Shown here: positions 1 to 7,963 of the stretch, piece by piece
Layout: each line of letters opens with the position of its first letter
How positions within the stretch are numbered: position 1 is the first letter of the stretch
Source: Firmicutes bacterium UBA1191
GTDB lineage: Bacteria > Bacillota > Clostridia > Peptostreptococcales > Anaerovoracaceae
Reading direction: 5' to 3'
NCBI GenBank assembly: GCA_002310095.1
Contig: DBYH01000007.1
Coordinates: forward strand, 25,291 to 89,290
DNA length: 64,000 nucleotides
Notes under the pieces: model-generated
Seen by the model: only the letters and a program-made list of their open reading frames with translations
The model's database searches: none
What the model was told of the DNA's origin: nothing
Program-made: the position numbers and the translations under genes

Positions 1-245
1 CCCTGAATACCCGAAAGAAAGGCGCGGTAAATCAGGCGCAGGGCGTAATTGGAGATCTTATTTCCAATTGCGTTATACACCCTGTCCGCCTTGTCCTGAT
101 CCGTCTCCACCTCCATGAAACCGTTGAGCATGGTCGGCTGGTAATCGTCCCTCGGGTAGATGCCCGCCGCCCTGTCAGTGTAGTAGTGGTGATAGACGCA
201 GGTGAGCAGTCCTTCAAATGTTTCATCGTAAAGATAATCCAGCAT
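1..245 (-). CDS. DUF4130/TIGR03915-type DNA metabolism protein, N-terminal part only
   Basis: The frame runs off the left edge, leaving about 81 N-terminal residues, beginning MLDYLYDETFEGLLTCVYHH. This start and the following IYPRDDYQP segment fit the DUF4130 (TIGR03915) family, which is regularly encoded beside a putative DNA modification/repair radical SAM protein. That is the neighbour here, ending 12 bases upstream. The start at 245 is preceded by AGGAGAG at good spacing, so the two genes form one reverse-strand operon. Biochemical function is not established for the family; a role in DNA base repair or modification is inferred from the partnership. The C-terminal part, where the family carries a uracil-DNA-glycosylase-like fold, is outside the window. 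Confidence 0.75.
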   Translation of the reverse strand, partial: MLDYLYDETFEGLLTCVYHHYYTDRAAGIYPRDDYQPTMLNGFMEVETDQDKADRVYNAIGNKISNYALRLIYRAFLSGIQ

Positions 246-257
246 CGCTGCTCTCTC

Positions 258-1682
258 CTATATAACTCCTGCCGCTGAGAGCTTCTCCCGGCGCTCCCCT
301 TCCTCTATGCGCTTCCAGTTGTCGTCGAACATGGAAAGCTGCAGACCGCTCTCCATCTGGAGCAGCGAATTCCTTATTGTCTCCGGAGCGAAGCTCCTGT
401 CGCCGTAGTACCTTCCGCAGCAAAGCACGAAGTACTTGGCCCTCTTGATGACGACGCCCATCTTCTTAAGATCGTCGAACCTGACGGCGGCGAAGCGCCT
501 CTGCCTGATGATGCGCATGGCCGAAGTGTGGCCGATGCCCGGTATTCTCATCAGTTGCTCATAGGACGCTCTGTTGACCTCGATAGGAAACTGGTCCAGA
601 TTCCGCAGGGCCCAGGTGACCTTCGGATCCAGGTCCGGATCCAGGTTCTCCCCGCCGCTTCTGAAGAGTTCCTTGACGGTGAACCCGTAGAATCTGAGTA
701 GCCAGTCCGCCTGGTATATCCTGTGCTCCCGTTTAAGTGGCGGCGCGGTGCTCTTGTCCGGAAGAATCGGCGAGTCGACTACAGGAATGTAGGCCGAATA
801 GTAGACCCTCTTCATCTTGAAGGTCCTGTACAGGTTCTCACTGGTCGCAAGTATGCTGGCGTCGCTCTCCCCGCCCGCGCCGATGATCATCTGTGTGGTC
901 TGCCCGGCCGCGGCAAAGGATCCCCGCTTCCTTCCGCTCAGGCCCCGGCCCGCGCTCCCGCGTACAGCCGGCAGCGTAGTGCCCGTTCCCCCGCCGGAAA
1001 GACCCGAAGGCCCCAGGTAGTTCGCAGAGTCATTCAGATTCTGCCCCTTGAACATGGTCCCGGGGCCTTTGAGAGAATTGGTTTCTATGAGAGTGTTGGT
1101 GATCTGCCGCATAGGCGCGAAGATCTTCTTCGGATTCTTCTGAGGCGCAAAGGCAGCCAGGCTTTTGCTGGACGGCATTTCGATGTTTACGCTCAGTCTG
1201 TCAGCCACAAGTCCGATCCTGTGCAGGATCTCCGGCGAGACTCCCGGGATGATCTTGGCGTGGATGTAACCGGCGAATCCGTACTCATATCTGAGAAGCT
1301 CCAGACACTTCAGTATCCGCTCGGCCGTGTAGTCCGGGGACACCTCAACAGCGGAGCTCAGGAAAAGCCCCTCTATGTAGTTCCTTCTGTAGAATTCCAC
1401 AGTCAGCCTGGCCAGTTCATCAGGCTCAAAGGAGGCCCTCGGAAAGTCGTTGGTCCTCCTGTTCACGCAGTACTCGCAGTTGTAGACGCACTTGTTGGTG
1501 AACAGAACCTTGAGGAGGGAAACGCACCTGCCGTCAGCTGACCAGCTGTGGCAGATTCCCGCCATATGGCCGTTGCCCATCCGCCCGTTGGCCGCCCGGC
1601 TGGAGCCGCTGCTCGAACAGGATACGTCGTACTTGGCGCTGTCGGCCAGGATCTGAAGCTTTTGCATCAATATCTCTTCCAT
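258..1682 (-). CDS. Putative DNA modification/repair radical SAM protein (TIGR03916 type)
   Basis: The CX3CX2C cluster motif (KCVYNCEYC, about residues 64-72) binds the 4Fe-4S cluster of radical SAM enzymes. The C-terminal third contains a helix-hairpin-helix DNA-binding segment (VNRASYEQLMRIPGIGH). The N-terminal KYDVSCSSSG is typical of the family. The frame is open to 1733. A promoter whose -10 ends six bases before the ATG at 1682 argues for that start, or for the next ATG at 1667, which has GGAAGAG before it. A Gly/Ser/Arg-rich stretch of roughly 40 residues lies between GQNLND and AGQTTQMIIGA, where I would expect relatives to be continuous. The substrate is unknown; the partner gene follows directly. 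Confidence 0.85.
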   Translation of the reverse strand: MEEILMQKLQILADSAKYDVSCSSSGSSRAANGRMGNGHMAGICHSWSADGRCVSLLKVLFTNKCVYNCEYCVNRRTNDFPRASFEPDELARLTVEFYRRNYIEGLFLSSAVEVSPDYTAERILKCLELLRYEYGFAGYIHAKIIPGVSPEILHRIGLVADRLSVNIEMPSSKSLAAFAPQKNPKKIFAPMRQITNTLIETNSLKGPGTMFKGQNLNDSANYLGPSGLSGGGTGTTLPAVRGSAGRGLSGRKRGSFAAAGQTTQMIIGAGGESDASILATSENLYRTFKMKRVYYSAYIPVVDSPILPDKSTAPPLKREHRIYQADWLLRFYGFTVKELFRSGGENLDPDLDPKVTWALRNLDQFPIEVNRASYEQLMRIPGIGHTSAMRIIRQRRFAAVRFDDLKKMGVVIKRAKYFVLCCGRYYGDRSFAPETIRNSLLQMESGLQLSMFDDNWKRIEEGERREKLSAAGVI

Positions 1683-1688
1683 GGGTAT

Positions 1689-1717
1689 ATTATACCGCGT
1701 TGGGAACATCTGTTCAA
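1689..1717 (-). promoter_or_regulatory. Sigma-A promoter giving a leaderless or nearly leaderless mRNA
   Basis: On the reverse strand TTGAAC (1712-1717), a 17-base spacer and TATAAT (1689-1694) form a near-consensus promoter. Only six bases (ATACCC) separate the -10 box from the ATG at 1682, so transcription should start at or next to the A of the start codon. No Shine-Dalgarno sequence can precede that ATG in the transcript. Confidence 0.75.
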
Positions 1718-1743
1718 GAACATATATTCTCAATATTTAGTAA

Positions 1744-1773
1744 TGTGTCAATCGAACCGTCCCTTCTGACACA
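1744..1773. repeat. 30-bp dispersed palindromic repeat, copy 1 (inverted)
   Basis: TGTGTCA and TGACACA arms flank a 16-base core containing CGAACCGTCCC. The reverse complement matches copies at 16879-16908 and 43795-43824. It sits between two divergent promoters here. It resembles short REP-like palindromes of Firmicutes. Confidence 0.8.
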
Positions 1774-1805
1774 AAAGAAACGCGCTTTTCGGCGTCTCTG
1801 TGTGT

Positions 1806-1811
1806 TACAAT
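1806..1811 (+). promoter_or_regulatory. -10 box, probably leaderless start of the AEC carrier gene
   Basis: TACAAT is followed by exactly six bases and then the ATG at 1818. No ribosome-binding site is visible upstream. The -35 region is weak (CGCTTT or GCTTTT). The geometry repeats that of the divergent neighbour. Confidence 0.5.
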
Positions 1812-1817
1812 ATCGTT

Positions 1818-2759
1818 ATGTTTCTGGAAATACTTCTGAAAATACTGAGCATTTTCATGCTCACGGGAATAGGATACGTGGCGTACAGAATCAGGCTCGT
1901 CCCTCAGGACGCCCTGCGGACTCTGAACGCCTATGTTCTGAACATCGCCGTGCCGTGCCTCATTCTGCAGAGCATGCAGCGCAATGAACTGAACGACAGG
2001 ATCATGGACGATATCGTATGGTCGCTGATCGCCTTTGCCCTTGTGACTATGGTGCTGGCAGGCATCGCCGCCCTGGCCCTGCGTCCCATGAGCTCCATAC
2101 CCGAAGAGGACAAGGGTATCTACAAGATGCAGATCGTCTTCACCAACTGCGGCTTCATGGGGTACCCTCTGACGACCGTGCTCTTCGGCAAATACGCCCT
2201 GTTCCTGGCCATAATCATGAACATAGTATTCACGACGGCGGTTTATTCAGTCGGCGTCATGATGCTTTTGCATAAAAAAGGAGAGAAGCTGTTCACCATG
2301 AGGCTCATGGTCCGCATGCTCTCCCTTCCTTTCGTCGCCTCCATCGCGGGGCTGCTCATATTCGTCACCGGGTTCCACTTCCCGGTCTTTATCGACGATA
2401 CACTTTCACTGGTCGCCGCCACAGTTTCGCCGGTGGCCATGTTCATCGTCGGAATCAACCTGTCGAACAGCAAAATCAAGGAGATCTTCACCCCGAGGAA
2501 TCTGATTCTCTGCGCCATCTCCCTCTTTGCCGTTCCTGCCCTGACTCTGGGCATCGACCTACTGCTTCCTGTCAGCAATCTGGTCATGGTGATTCACGTA
2601 TTCCTCATGGCCATGCCGTCGGCGGCCATCACCACGGTGCTCTGCCACCGCTACAATAAAAACGCCAAGCTTGCCGCTGAAGGAGTGGCCTCGACCACTT
2701 TCTTCTCACTGGGCACCCTGGCGCTGTGGACATTCTTCCTCACTAAGATGTTCCTGTAA
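1818..2759 (+). CDS. AEC (auxin efflux carrier) family transporter
   Basis: About 313 residues, mostly hydrophobic, with some ten predicted membrane segments beginning MFLEILLKILSIFMLTGIGY. The two-halved layout with conserved Asn/Pro positions (IVFTNCGFMGYP in the first half, GINLSNSKIKEIFTP in the second) fits the Mem_trans/AEC family of secondary carriers for malate, other organic acids or amino-acid derivatives. The substrate cannot be told from sequence. The frame is open from 1800 (GTG), but the ATG at 1818 begins the hydrophobic segment and lies six bases after a -10 box. A second family member is at 9852. Transcription ends at a hairpin overlapping the stop codon. Confidence 0.88.
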   Translation: MFLEILLKILSIFMLTGIGYVAYRIRLVPQDALRTLNAYVLNIAVPCLILQSMQRNELNDRIMDDIVWSLIAFALVTMVLAGIAALALRPMSSIPEEDKGIYKMQIVFTNCGFMGYPLTTVLFGKYALFLAIIMNIVFTTAVYSVGVMMLLHKKGEKLFTMRLMVRMLSLPFVASIAGLLIFVTGFHFPVFIDDTLSLVAATVSPVAMFIVGINLSNSKIKEIFTPRNLILCAISLFAVPALTLGIDLLLPVSNLVMVIHVFLMAMPSAAITTVLCHRYNKNAKLAAEGVASTTFFSLGTLALWTFFLTKMFL

Positions 2760-2781
2760 GCGGTCGCTGACCGCTTTTTTT
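2759..2781. terminator. Rho-independent terminator after the AEC gene
   Basis: AGCGGTC, a three-base loop and GACCGCT are followed by seven T. The T tract overlaps the stop codon of the convergent DUF202 gene. Confidence 0.85.
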
Positions 2782-3124
2782 AATGGTGTTTCGCCATGCT
2801 GTTGATTCTTTTCCGCACTCTGAAGAAGTGGACGACTCCCACTATAACGATCAGCGGCGACGCTATCATGAGCGCCATGCCGATGTGTATTATGCTCGGG
2901 TTGTTGATGAACTCGAACATTCCGATGCCCGCGGCAAAAGTACCTATCGCCGTTCTGCAGTAGGCCAGGAATGTCTGTGAGTTGGTGAGGGCTGTTCTCT
3001 CGAAGGCCATGTCCGTTCGCTCTGTGGCCATGTCGGTCCTGAGTTCGGACAGAGCTGTACGCTCCCGGGCCATTTCGTCCTGAGTCAGCTCTTTCTTCTC
3101 ATCATTTATCTTCTCAAAGTCCAT
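2780..3124 (-). CDS. DUF202 (YidH-like) small membrane protein
   Basis: A 114-residue protein. The N-terminal half is a charged helix with repeated ERT units (ARERTALSELRTDMATERTD), ending in the DUF202 signature ERTALTNSQTFLAYCRTAIG. Two membrane segments follow (about residues 60-76 and 81-100), then a basic tail. The family is widespread and of unknown function. The start at 3124 has AGGGAG at good spacing. It lies 38 bases after the GntR gene on the same strand and probably ends that operon. The duplicated ERT heptads are longer than in many family members. Confidence 0.85.
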   Translation of the reverse strand: MDFEKINDEKKELTQDEMARERTALSELRTDMATERTDMAFERTALTNSQTFLAYCRTAIGTFAAGIGMFEFINNPSIIHIGMALMIASPLIVIVGVVHFFRVRKRINSMAKHH

Positions 3125-3162
3125 TGCTTTTCTCCCTGAGCTGTGCGCTCATCTGTAATATC

Positions 3163-3819
3163 TTACCCGCATCTGCGCTCTTTGGCTCTGTTGATGTGGA
3201 TCTCCATGGCGCGCGCTCCGTCGCGCGGGTTTTCATCCTTGAAGGCCTTGAAAATCGCCCTGTGCTCCTCCAGGAGCGTGGACAGATAATTCTCGCCGTA
3301 GGCGACTTCCGGATTCTTGTATTTCAGGCAGCTCTGGAATGATGTGAGGAGGTTTTGAAGCATCCTGTTCTTCGCCGCCTCGTATATTATCTGATGGAAC
3401 CCGGCGTTGATGACGAGCATCTTCTCCGTGTCGTTTCTCATGGTGTAGAACTCCATGAACTCGAAGGTCTCCTCGAGATTCTCCATCTCCTCTTCCGTAA
3501 TGCGCTCGATGGCCCACTCGACCGCCTGGATCTCGCAGGCTTTGCGAAGCTCGAACATGTCCTCGAAATCACGGTCGGTCATGCCGACGACGAAGTACCC
3601 TCTGTTGAGGATGTACTCCACCAGTCCGTCCGCTTCAAGCTGGCGCAAAGCCTCCCTCAGGGGAGTCCTGCTGACGCCGTATCTCTCGCAGAGCTGCTGC
3701 TCGATAATCTTCTGGCCTGCTCTCAGTTCGCCTGTGAGTATGTCTGCCTGGATCCTCGCCAGCAGTCCCGTGGAAACGGGGGCGTTATTCACTTCTGCCG
3801 TCTCAGAGAACTTGTACAT
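3163..3819 (-). CDS. GntR-family (FadR/FCD subfamily) transcriptional regulator
   Basis: 218 residues. The N-terminal winged helix-turn-helix shows the GntR signature (ILTGELRAGQKIIEQQLCER and the SRTPLREALRQLEADGLVE recognition segment, residues about 28-70). A helical FCD ligand-binding domain follows (DFEDMFELRKACEIQAVEWA, and HQIIYEAAKN with a metal-ligand His). FCD regulators usually sense organic acids or amino acids. It follows the isocitrate/isopropylmalate-type dehydrogenase gene by 26 bases on the same strand, so it may control this operon in response to a carboxylate. That role is inferred. Confidence 0.9.
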   Translation of the reverse strand: MYKFSETAEVNNAPVSTGLLARIQADILTGELRAGQKIIEQQLCERYGVSRTPLREALRQLEADGLVEYILNRGYFVVGMTDRDFEDMFELRKACEIQAVEWAIERITEEEMENLEETFEFMEFYTMRNDTEKMLVINAGFHQIIYEAAKNRMLQNLLTSFQSCLKYKNPEVAYGENYLSTLLEEHRAIFKAFKDENPRDGARAMEIHINRAKERRCG

Positions 3820-3845
3820 CTCCGGGGTCTCCCCTCAGATCGCCT

Positions 3846-4973
3846 CTACAGCTGGCCCAGAACGAACTCGGTGAAGTCCGCCGCCGTGTCTCCGCTTCCG
3901 TCGCGGATGATGTGAACGTTTTCAGCCGCGGCGTCAAGGGCCTTCTCGAGCTTGTCTGCCTTTGCGAAAGCTCCCATGTGACGGAGCATCATGACAGCCG
4001 CTCTGCAGATGCTGGCAGGGTTCGCGAACTGGCCGCGGCCCTCCTTGATCATTCTCTCCGCCGAGCCGTGGATCGCCTCGAACATGGCGTATCTGCTGCC
4101 GATGTTGGCGCTTCCCGCTGTGCCGACGCCGCCCTGCATCTGAGCCGCTTCATCGGTGATAATGTCGCCGTAGAGGTTCGGCAGGATGAAGACGTTGAAG
4201 TCCTTGTTGACCAGCTCGTTGATCAGGTTGGCGCTCATGATGTCCACGTATCTGTCGTTCGTCTTTATCTCAGGATATTCCTTCGCCATCTCGTAGCAGA
4301 GCTCCAGGAACTTGCCGTCGGTCTTCTTCATGATGTTGGCCTTTGTAACGATGGTAACGTTCTTGTTGCCGTTGTTCTTCGCGTGCTCAAAAGCAGCGCG
4401 GGCAAGTCTTCTCGTTCCCGCTGTCGTGGTGACCTTGAAGTCCATTGAGATGTCGTCGTTTATATCGATGCCCCTGTTGCCCAGAGCGTACTCGCCTTCC
4501 GTATTCTCTCTGAAGAACATCCAGTCGATGCCCTTCTCAGGAATGACGACCGGCCTTACGTTGGCGAAGAGGTCCAGTTCCTTTCTCAGCTTGACGTTGG
4601 CGCTCTCGATGTTCGGGAGATTGTCGCCTTTGCCCGGTGTCATGGTAGGGCCCTTGAGGAGCAGGTCGCACTCCTTGATCTCCGCCAGGACGTCATCAGG
4701 AACGGCCTGAAGCTTCTCAACTCTGTTCTCGATCGTGAGTCCCTTTATCGTGCGGATCTCGATCTTTCCCGAAGCGATCTCGTCAGCCAGCAGCTTGTTC
4801 AGAATCTCCCTGCAGGAGTCCATGATGATAGGGCCGATGCCATCGCCGTCTATGGCTCCGATCACGACCTTTTCCTTTGACGCGAAATCCGGCGCGGCCG
4901 GCGCGTTCTTCATTCTCTCAACTCTCTCCAGCTGATCTTTAACTATCTGTTCGAAATGTTCCTGATAAGTCAT
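3846..4973 (-). CDS. Isocitrate/isopropylmalate dehydrogenase family protein, probably NAD-dependent isocitrate dehydrogenase
   Basis: 375 residues from the ATG at 4973, which is preceded by AGGAGG; the frame is open to 5045. Family features include GAIDGDGIGP near the N-terminus, the substrate-binding block LRKELDLFANVRPV, FFRENTEGEYALG, the metal-site segment LPNLYGDIITDEAAQMQGG, and the C-terminal EAIHGSAERM and NPAS cofactor region. The family decarboxylates 2-hydroxy acids such as isocitrate, 3-isopropylmalate, homoisocitrate or tartrate with NAD(P). Isocitrate is the most likely substrate, but no other TCA or leucine gene is nearby. Neighbours are a UPF0210 gene upstream and the GntR regulator downstream. 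Confidence 0.85.
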   Translation of the reverse strand: MTYQEHFEQIVKDQLERVERMKNAPAAPDFASKEKVVIGAIDGDGIGPIIMDSCREILNKLLADEIASGKIEIRTIKGLTIENRVEKLQAVPDDVLAEIKECDLLLKGPTMTPGKGDNLPNIESANVKLRKELDLFANVRPVVIPEKGIDWMFFRENTEGEYALGNRGIDINDDISMDFKVTTTAGTRRLARAAFEHAKNNGNKNVTIVTKANIMKKTDGKFLELCYEMAKEYPEIKTNDRYVDIMSANLINELVNKDFNVFILPNLYGDIITDEAAQMQGGVGTAGSANIGSRYAMFEAIHGSAERMIKEGRGQFANPASICRAAVMMLRHMGAFAKADKLEKALDAAAENVHIIRDGSGDTAADFTEFVLGQL

Positions 4974-5045
4974 TGTGTCCTCCTGTTTGTTCTGTGTTCT
5001 CAGATGTATCAATATATCAGCGCCCGTCGGCACATTGATATGCAA

Positions 5046-6401
5046 TCAGTTCTTGAACGAGTGTACCGGCGCGGGCATACGTCCGCCTCTCTGTATGAAC
5101 CGGCTGCTTGAAAAGCCATTCAATTCCATCACCGGAGCGGAACCAAAGAGTCCTCCCCAATCGACTCTGTCACCAGCCTTCATTCCGTATACAGGAATAA
5201 CGCGTACGGCAGTCGTCTTGTTGTTGATAACTCCTATCGCCGCTTCATCAGCTATAATGGCGGAAATAGTGTCCTCCGAAGTGTCGCCCGGTATCGCGAT
5301 CATGTCCAATCCGACGGAGCAGACGCTGGTCATGGCCTCAAGCTTGTCAAAGGTCAGACAGCCTTCTTCAGCCGCCGCTATCATTCTGTTATCCTCGCTA
5401 ACGGGGATAAATGCTCCCGAAAGACCGCCAACATGTCCCGAAGCCATGATTCCGCCCTTCTTGACCGCGTCGGTCAGCATGGCAAGGGCCGCGGTGCTGC
5501 CGTGGGTCCCGCATCTTTCGAGTCCCATTACCTCCAATATTTCAGCGACACTGTCGCCAACGGCAGGCGTCGGCGCAAGGGACAGATCCAAGATGCCGAA
5601 AGGAACGCCGAGCCGGTCTGAAACTTCTCTTCCTACGAGCTGGCCGGCCCTCGTGATCTTGAATGCTGTCTGCTTGATCTTCTCCGCGATCTTGTCAACG
5701 GGGGCGTCTTTCATTCCTACCAGCGCCTCCTTGACAACGCCCGGACCGCTTACGCCTACATTTATTACGTTTTCGGCTTCGCTGACCCCGTGAAACGCTC
5801 CAGCCATGAAAGGATTGTCCTCAACAGCATTTGCAAAAGCAACAAACTTGGCGCATCCGAAACTGCTGTTGTCTCTTGTGAGATAGGCCGTCTTTTTGAT
5901 CAGCGGACCCATCATCATCACGGCGTCCATGTTGATTCCTGCTTTGGTCGAACCCAGATTGATGCTGGAACACATTGCGTCAGTCTCCGCAAGTGCGTAA
6001 GGCACTGCTTCGATGAAACTCTCGTCGCTTTCGGTGCAGCCCTTCTGCACCAGCGCTGAAAACCCGCCGATAATATCGACTCCCACCGCCTTCGCCGCGT
6101 TGTCCAGAGCCTTTGCGTAAAGAAGCCAGTCTTCCGTCGTTTTCGCTCCCGCAAAAGCAATCGGAGTGACCGATATGCGCTTGTTTACGATCCGGATACC
6201 GTAATCATCGCTGACTTCATCGGCGGTTTCTACCAGTTTTCCGGCCAGGCGCGTTATCTTGTCGTATACTCTGTCAGCCGCGGCTTTGTGATCTCTTCCG
6301 AAGCAGTCGAGCAGGGATATGCCCATGGTTGTTGTTCGTATATCCAGATTTTCCTTTTCGATCATATGGATCGTCTCAAGGACATCCTTATATATAGTCA
6401 T
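5046..6401 (-). CDS. UPF0210 (DUF711/PFL) family protein
   Basis: 451 residues from the ATG at 6401, preceded by GAGGAGG; the open frame extends to 6515 but overlaps the ACT gene. Segments such as NLDIRTTTMGISLLDCF, RIVNKRISVTPIAF, CSSINLGSTKAGINMDAV, LSGAFIPVSEDNRMI and VIPVYGMKAGDRVDWGGLFG are typical of UPF0210, a family structurally related to pyruvate formate-lyase-like barrels and without assigned activity. It follows the ACT-domain gene by 25 bases. UPF0210 and UPF0237-type ACT proteins are co-encoded in many Firmicutes and archaea, which suggests the ACT protein is its regulatory partner. Confidence 0.92.
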   Translation of the reverse strand: MTIYKDVLETIHMIEKENLDIRTTTMGISLLDCFGRDHKAAADRVYDKITRLAGKLVETADEVSDDYGIRIVNKRISVTPIAFAGAKTTEDWLLYAKALDNAAKAVGVDIIGGFSALVQKGCTESDESFIEAVPYALAETDAMCSSINLGSTKAGINMDAVMMMGPLIKKTAYLTRDNSSFGCAKFVAFANAVEDNPFMAGAFHGVSEAENVINVGVSGPGVVKEALVGMKDAPVDKIAEKIKQTAFKITRAGQLVGREVSDRLGVPFGILDLSLAPTPAVGDSVAEILEVMGLERCGTHGSTAALAMLTDAVKKGGIMASGHVGGLSGAFIPVSEDNRMIAAAEEGCLTFDKLEAMTSVCSVGLDMIAIPGDTSEDTISAIIADEAAIGVINNKTTAVRVIPVYGMKAGDRVDWGGLFGSAPVMELNGFSSSRFIQRGGRMPAPVHSFKN

Positions 6402-6426
6402 GTTATTCCTCCTCGGACATATGCCC

Positions 6427-6696
6427 TTAGATCTTGTGCATAGTGTCGAAGATCTCTTCCTTCTGAACATGTATTGACAGGCCTTCCTGCTCTGCAAGCT
6501 CATGGAGGGCAACATCTATCTCGTGGAAACCTGTTTTTGCCTCATCGATTTTCACGACCATGATCATAGTGAAGTAGTCCTGAAGAATCGTCTGTGTTAT
6601 GTCTTCGATATTGATGTGGTAATCGTTGAGTATCTTTGAAATCTTATACATGATTCCAACCTGATCCTTGCCGACTACAGTTATTATCGCTTTCAT
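6427..6696 (-). CDS. UPF0237-type ACT domain protein
   Basis: 89 residues forming one ACT fold (KAIITVVGKDQVGIMYKISK, then NIEDITQTILQDYFTMIMVV). ACT domains bind amino acids and regulate partner enzymes. It sits between the ThrE-like exporter subunits and UPF0210 in the operon, 25 bases before UPF0210. An amino-acid-sensing role for the UPF0210 protein is inferred from this pairing; the ligand is unknown. Confidence 0.92.
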   Translation of the reverse strand: MKAIITVVGKDQVGIMYKISKILNDYHINIEDITQTILQDYFTMIMVVKIDEAKTGFHEIDVALHELAEQEGLSIHVQKEEIFDTMHKI

Positions 6697-6709
6697 GACA
6701 ACCTCCCCG

Positions 6710-7171
6710 TTATAGTTTGTCTTTTACGGTCACTGTCTTTGACACGAGAGCGCGGAATACCTTGATGAGCGCGCCCATTACCAGGAGTCCCATTGCGATT
6801 GCGCCCGCCATCATCAGTGTCTGGACTCCGATCTCCGCCATGTCCTCGATGTCGTTCCTAATGAGCGCTTCCATTGTGTAGAAGATCTTGGCGCCCGGAA
6901 CGAGGCAGAGGATTCCCGGAATGACGAATATTGTCATGGCTTCCTTGAATATGCGCGAGGCTTCGGCGCTGCAAAGGCCGACCATGCAGGCTCCGAAGAA
7001 GCATCCCATGACCGGTGAACTCAGATAGTGATCCGCGACCAGATATGTCAGCCAGCCGAGGGCGCCTACAACGACGCAGGCAGGAATGCGGTTGACCGGT
7101 ACTCTGAATATTATGGCCAGACCGAGAATAGCGAACACCGCCGGTACGAACATGGAGATGATATACGTCAT
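6710..7171 (-). CDS. ThrE-like threonine/serine exporter, small C-terminal subunit (DUF3815)
   Basis: 153 residues with about four or five membrane segments (MTYIISMFVPAVFAILGLAI, then VVGALGWLTYLVADHY and VIPGILCLVPGAKIFYTMEA). It matches the C-terminal half of ThrE-type exporters, split into a separate protein as is usual in Firmicutes. The start at 7171 overlaps the stop of the upstream subunit by four bases (ATGA), implying translational coupling and equal production. An AGGAGG site precedes it. The frame is open further upstream, but only inside the partner gene. Confidence 0.9.
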   Translation of the reverse strand: MTYIISMFVPAVFAILGLAIIFRVPVNRIPACVVVGALGWLTYLVADHYLSSPVMGCFFGACMVGLCSAEASRIFKEAMTIFVIPGILCLVPGAKIFYTMEALIRNDIEDMAEIGVQTLMMAGAIAMGLLVMGALIKVFRALVSKTVTVKDKL

Positions 7172-7950
7172 AGCGAAACACCTCCTATCATGTACCAGAT
7201 CTCGATGATCACGCCGGCTCCGGCGGCCAGTGATACGCCTATTATGCATGCCTCAGCCAGACGCGCCACTCCCGACAGCATGTTGCCAGACAGGAAGTCG
7301 CGAATGGAATTGGTAATCGCCACGCCCGGGACAAAGAGCATGATGCAGCCTGTAATGACCGGCACGTAGCTCACGGCGCCGAAGGACGCGGATGCCACGA
7401 GAGCGCAAAAGGCAGCCAGCGCGCAGCAGCAAAATCCTCTTATGAAGAAGTTGATCTCATACTTCTCGAGGAACCTGGAGAGTATGTAGCACATGAATCC
7501 GACAGGCAGGGTCACGGCGAAATCCGCAGCCGCGCCGCCGAACACCAGACTGAAGCAGGCCGCGACGACAGCCGCTGAAATAGCCCTTATCCAGAACGGA
7601 TACGGCTTGCTGTCCGCAATGTCGTCCAGGATCTTCATCCCCTCCTCCACAGTCATGTCGGTGGTGGTGAAGGATCTGGAGAAAGCGTTGACCCTCGAAA
7701 TTTTTGTAAGATCGGTCTCGCTGCTTTTGACTCTCTTGATGTAAGTTACCGTGTTGCTGGCTTCTTCGTTATCCGTGGACACGAAAATACCCGTAGGTGT
7801 CGCGAAGACATTTACGTAATCGATCCCGCAGCTTTTGCATATACGTTCAATTGTATCCTCGACGCGGTAGATCTCCGCGCCGCTCTTCATCATGATGTTG
7901 CCGGCTCTGATGGCAAGCATCAGGATTTCTTTCTGTCTTTTCTTTTCCAT
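7168..7950 (-). CDS. ThrE-like threonine/serine exporter, large N-terminal subunit (DUF1212)
   Basis: 260 residues. The soluble N-terminal part (KSGAEIYRVEDTIERICKSC, then YVNVFATPTGIFVS) carries the DUF1212 signature with the hydrolase-like motif. Five membrane segments follow from about residue 115. Together with the next gene it reconstitutes a ThrE-type exporter that expels threonine, serine or related small amino acids. The gene starts 13 bases after the ABC transporter gene on the same strand. Its link to an ACT protein suggests the operon handles an amino-acid pool. Confidence 0.9.
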   Translation of the reverse strand: MEKKRQKEILMLAIRAGNIMMKSGAEIYRVEDTIERICKSCGIDYVNVFATPTGIFVSTDNEEASNTVTYIKRVKSSETDLTKISRVNAFSRSFTTTDMTVEEGMKILDDIADSKPYPFWIRAISAAVVAACFSLVFGGAAADFAVTLPVGFMCYILSRFLEKYEINFFIRGFCCCALAAFCALVASASFGAVSYVPVITGCIMLFVPGVAITNSIRDFLSGNMLSGVARLAEACIIGVSLAAGAGVIIEIWYMIGGVSL

Positions 7951-7963
7951 TGACCGTATGTTA

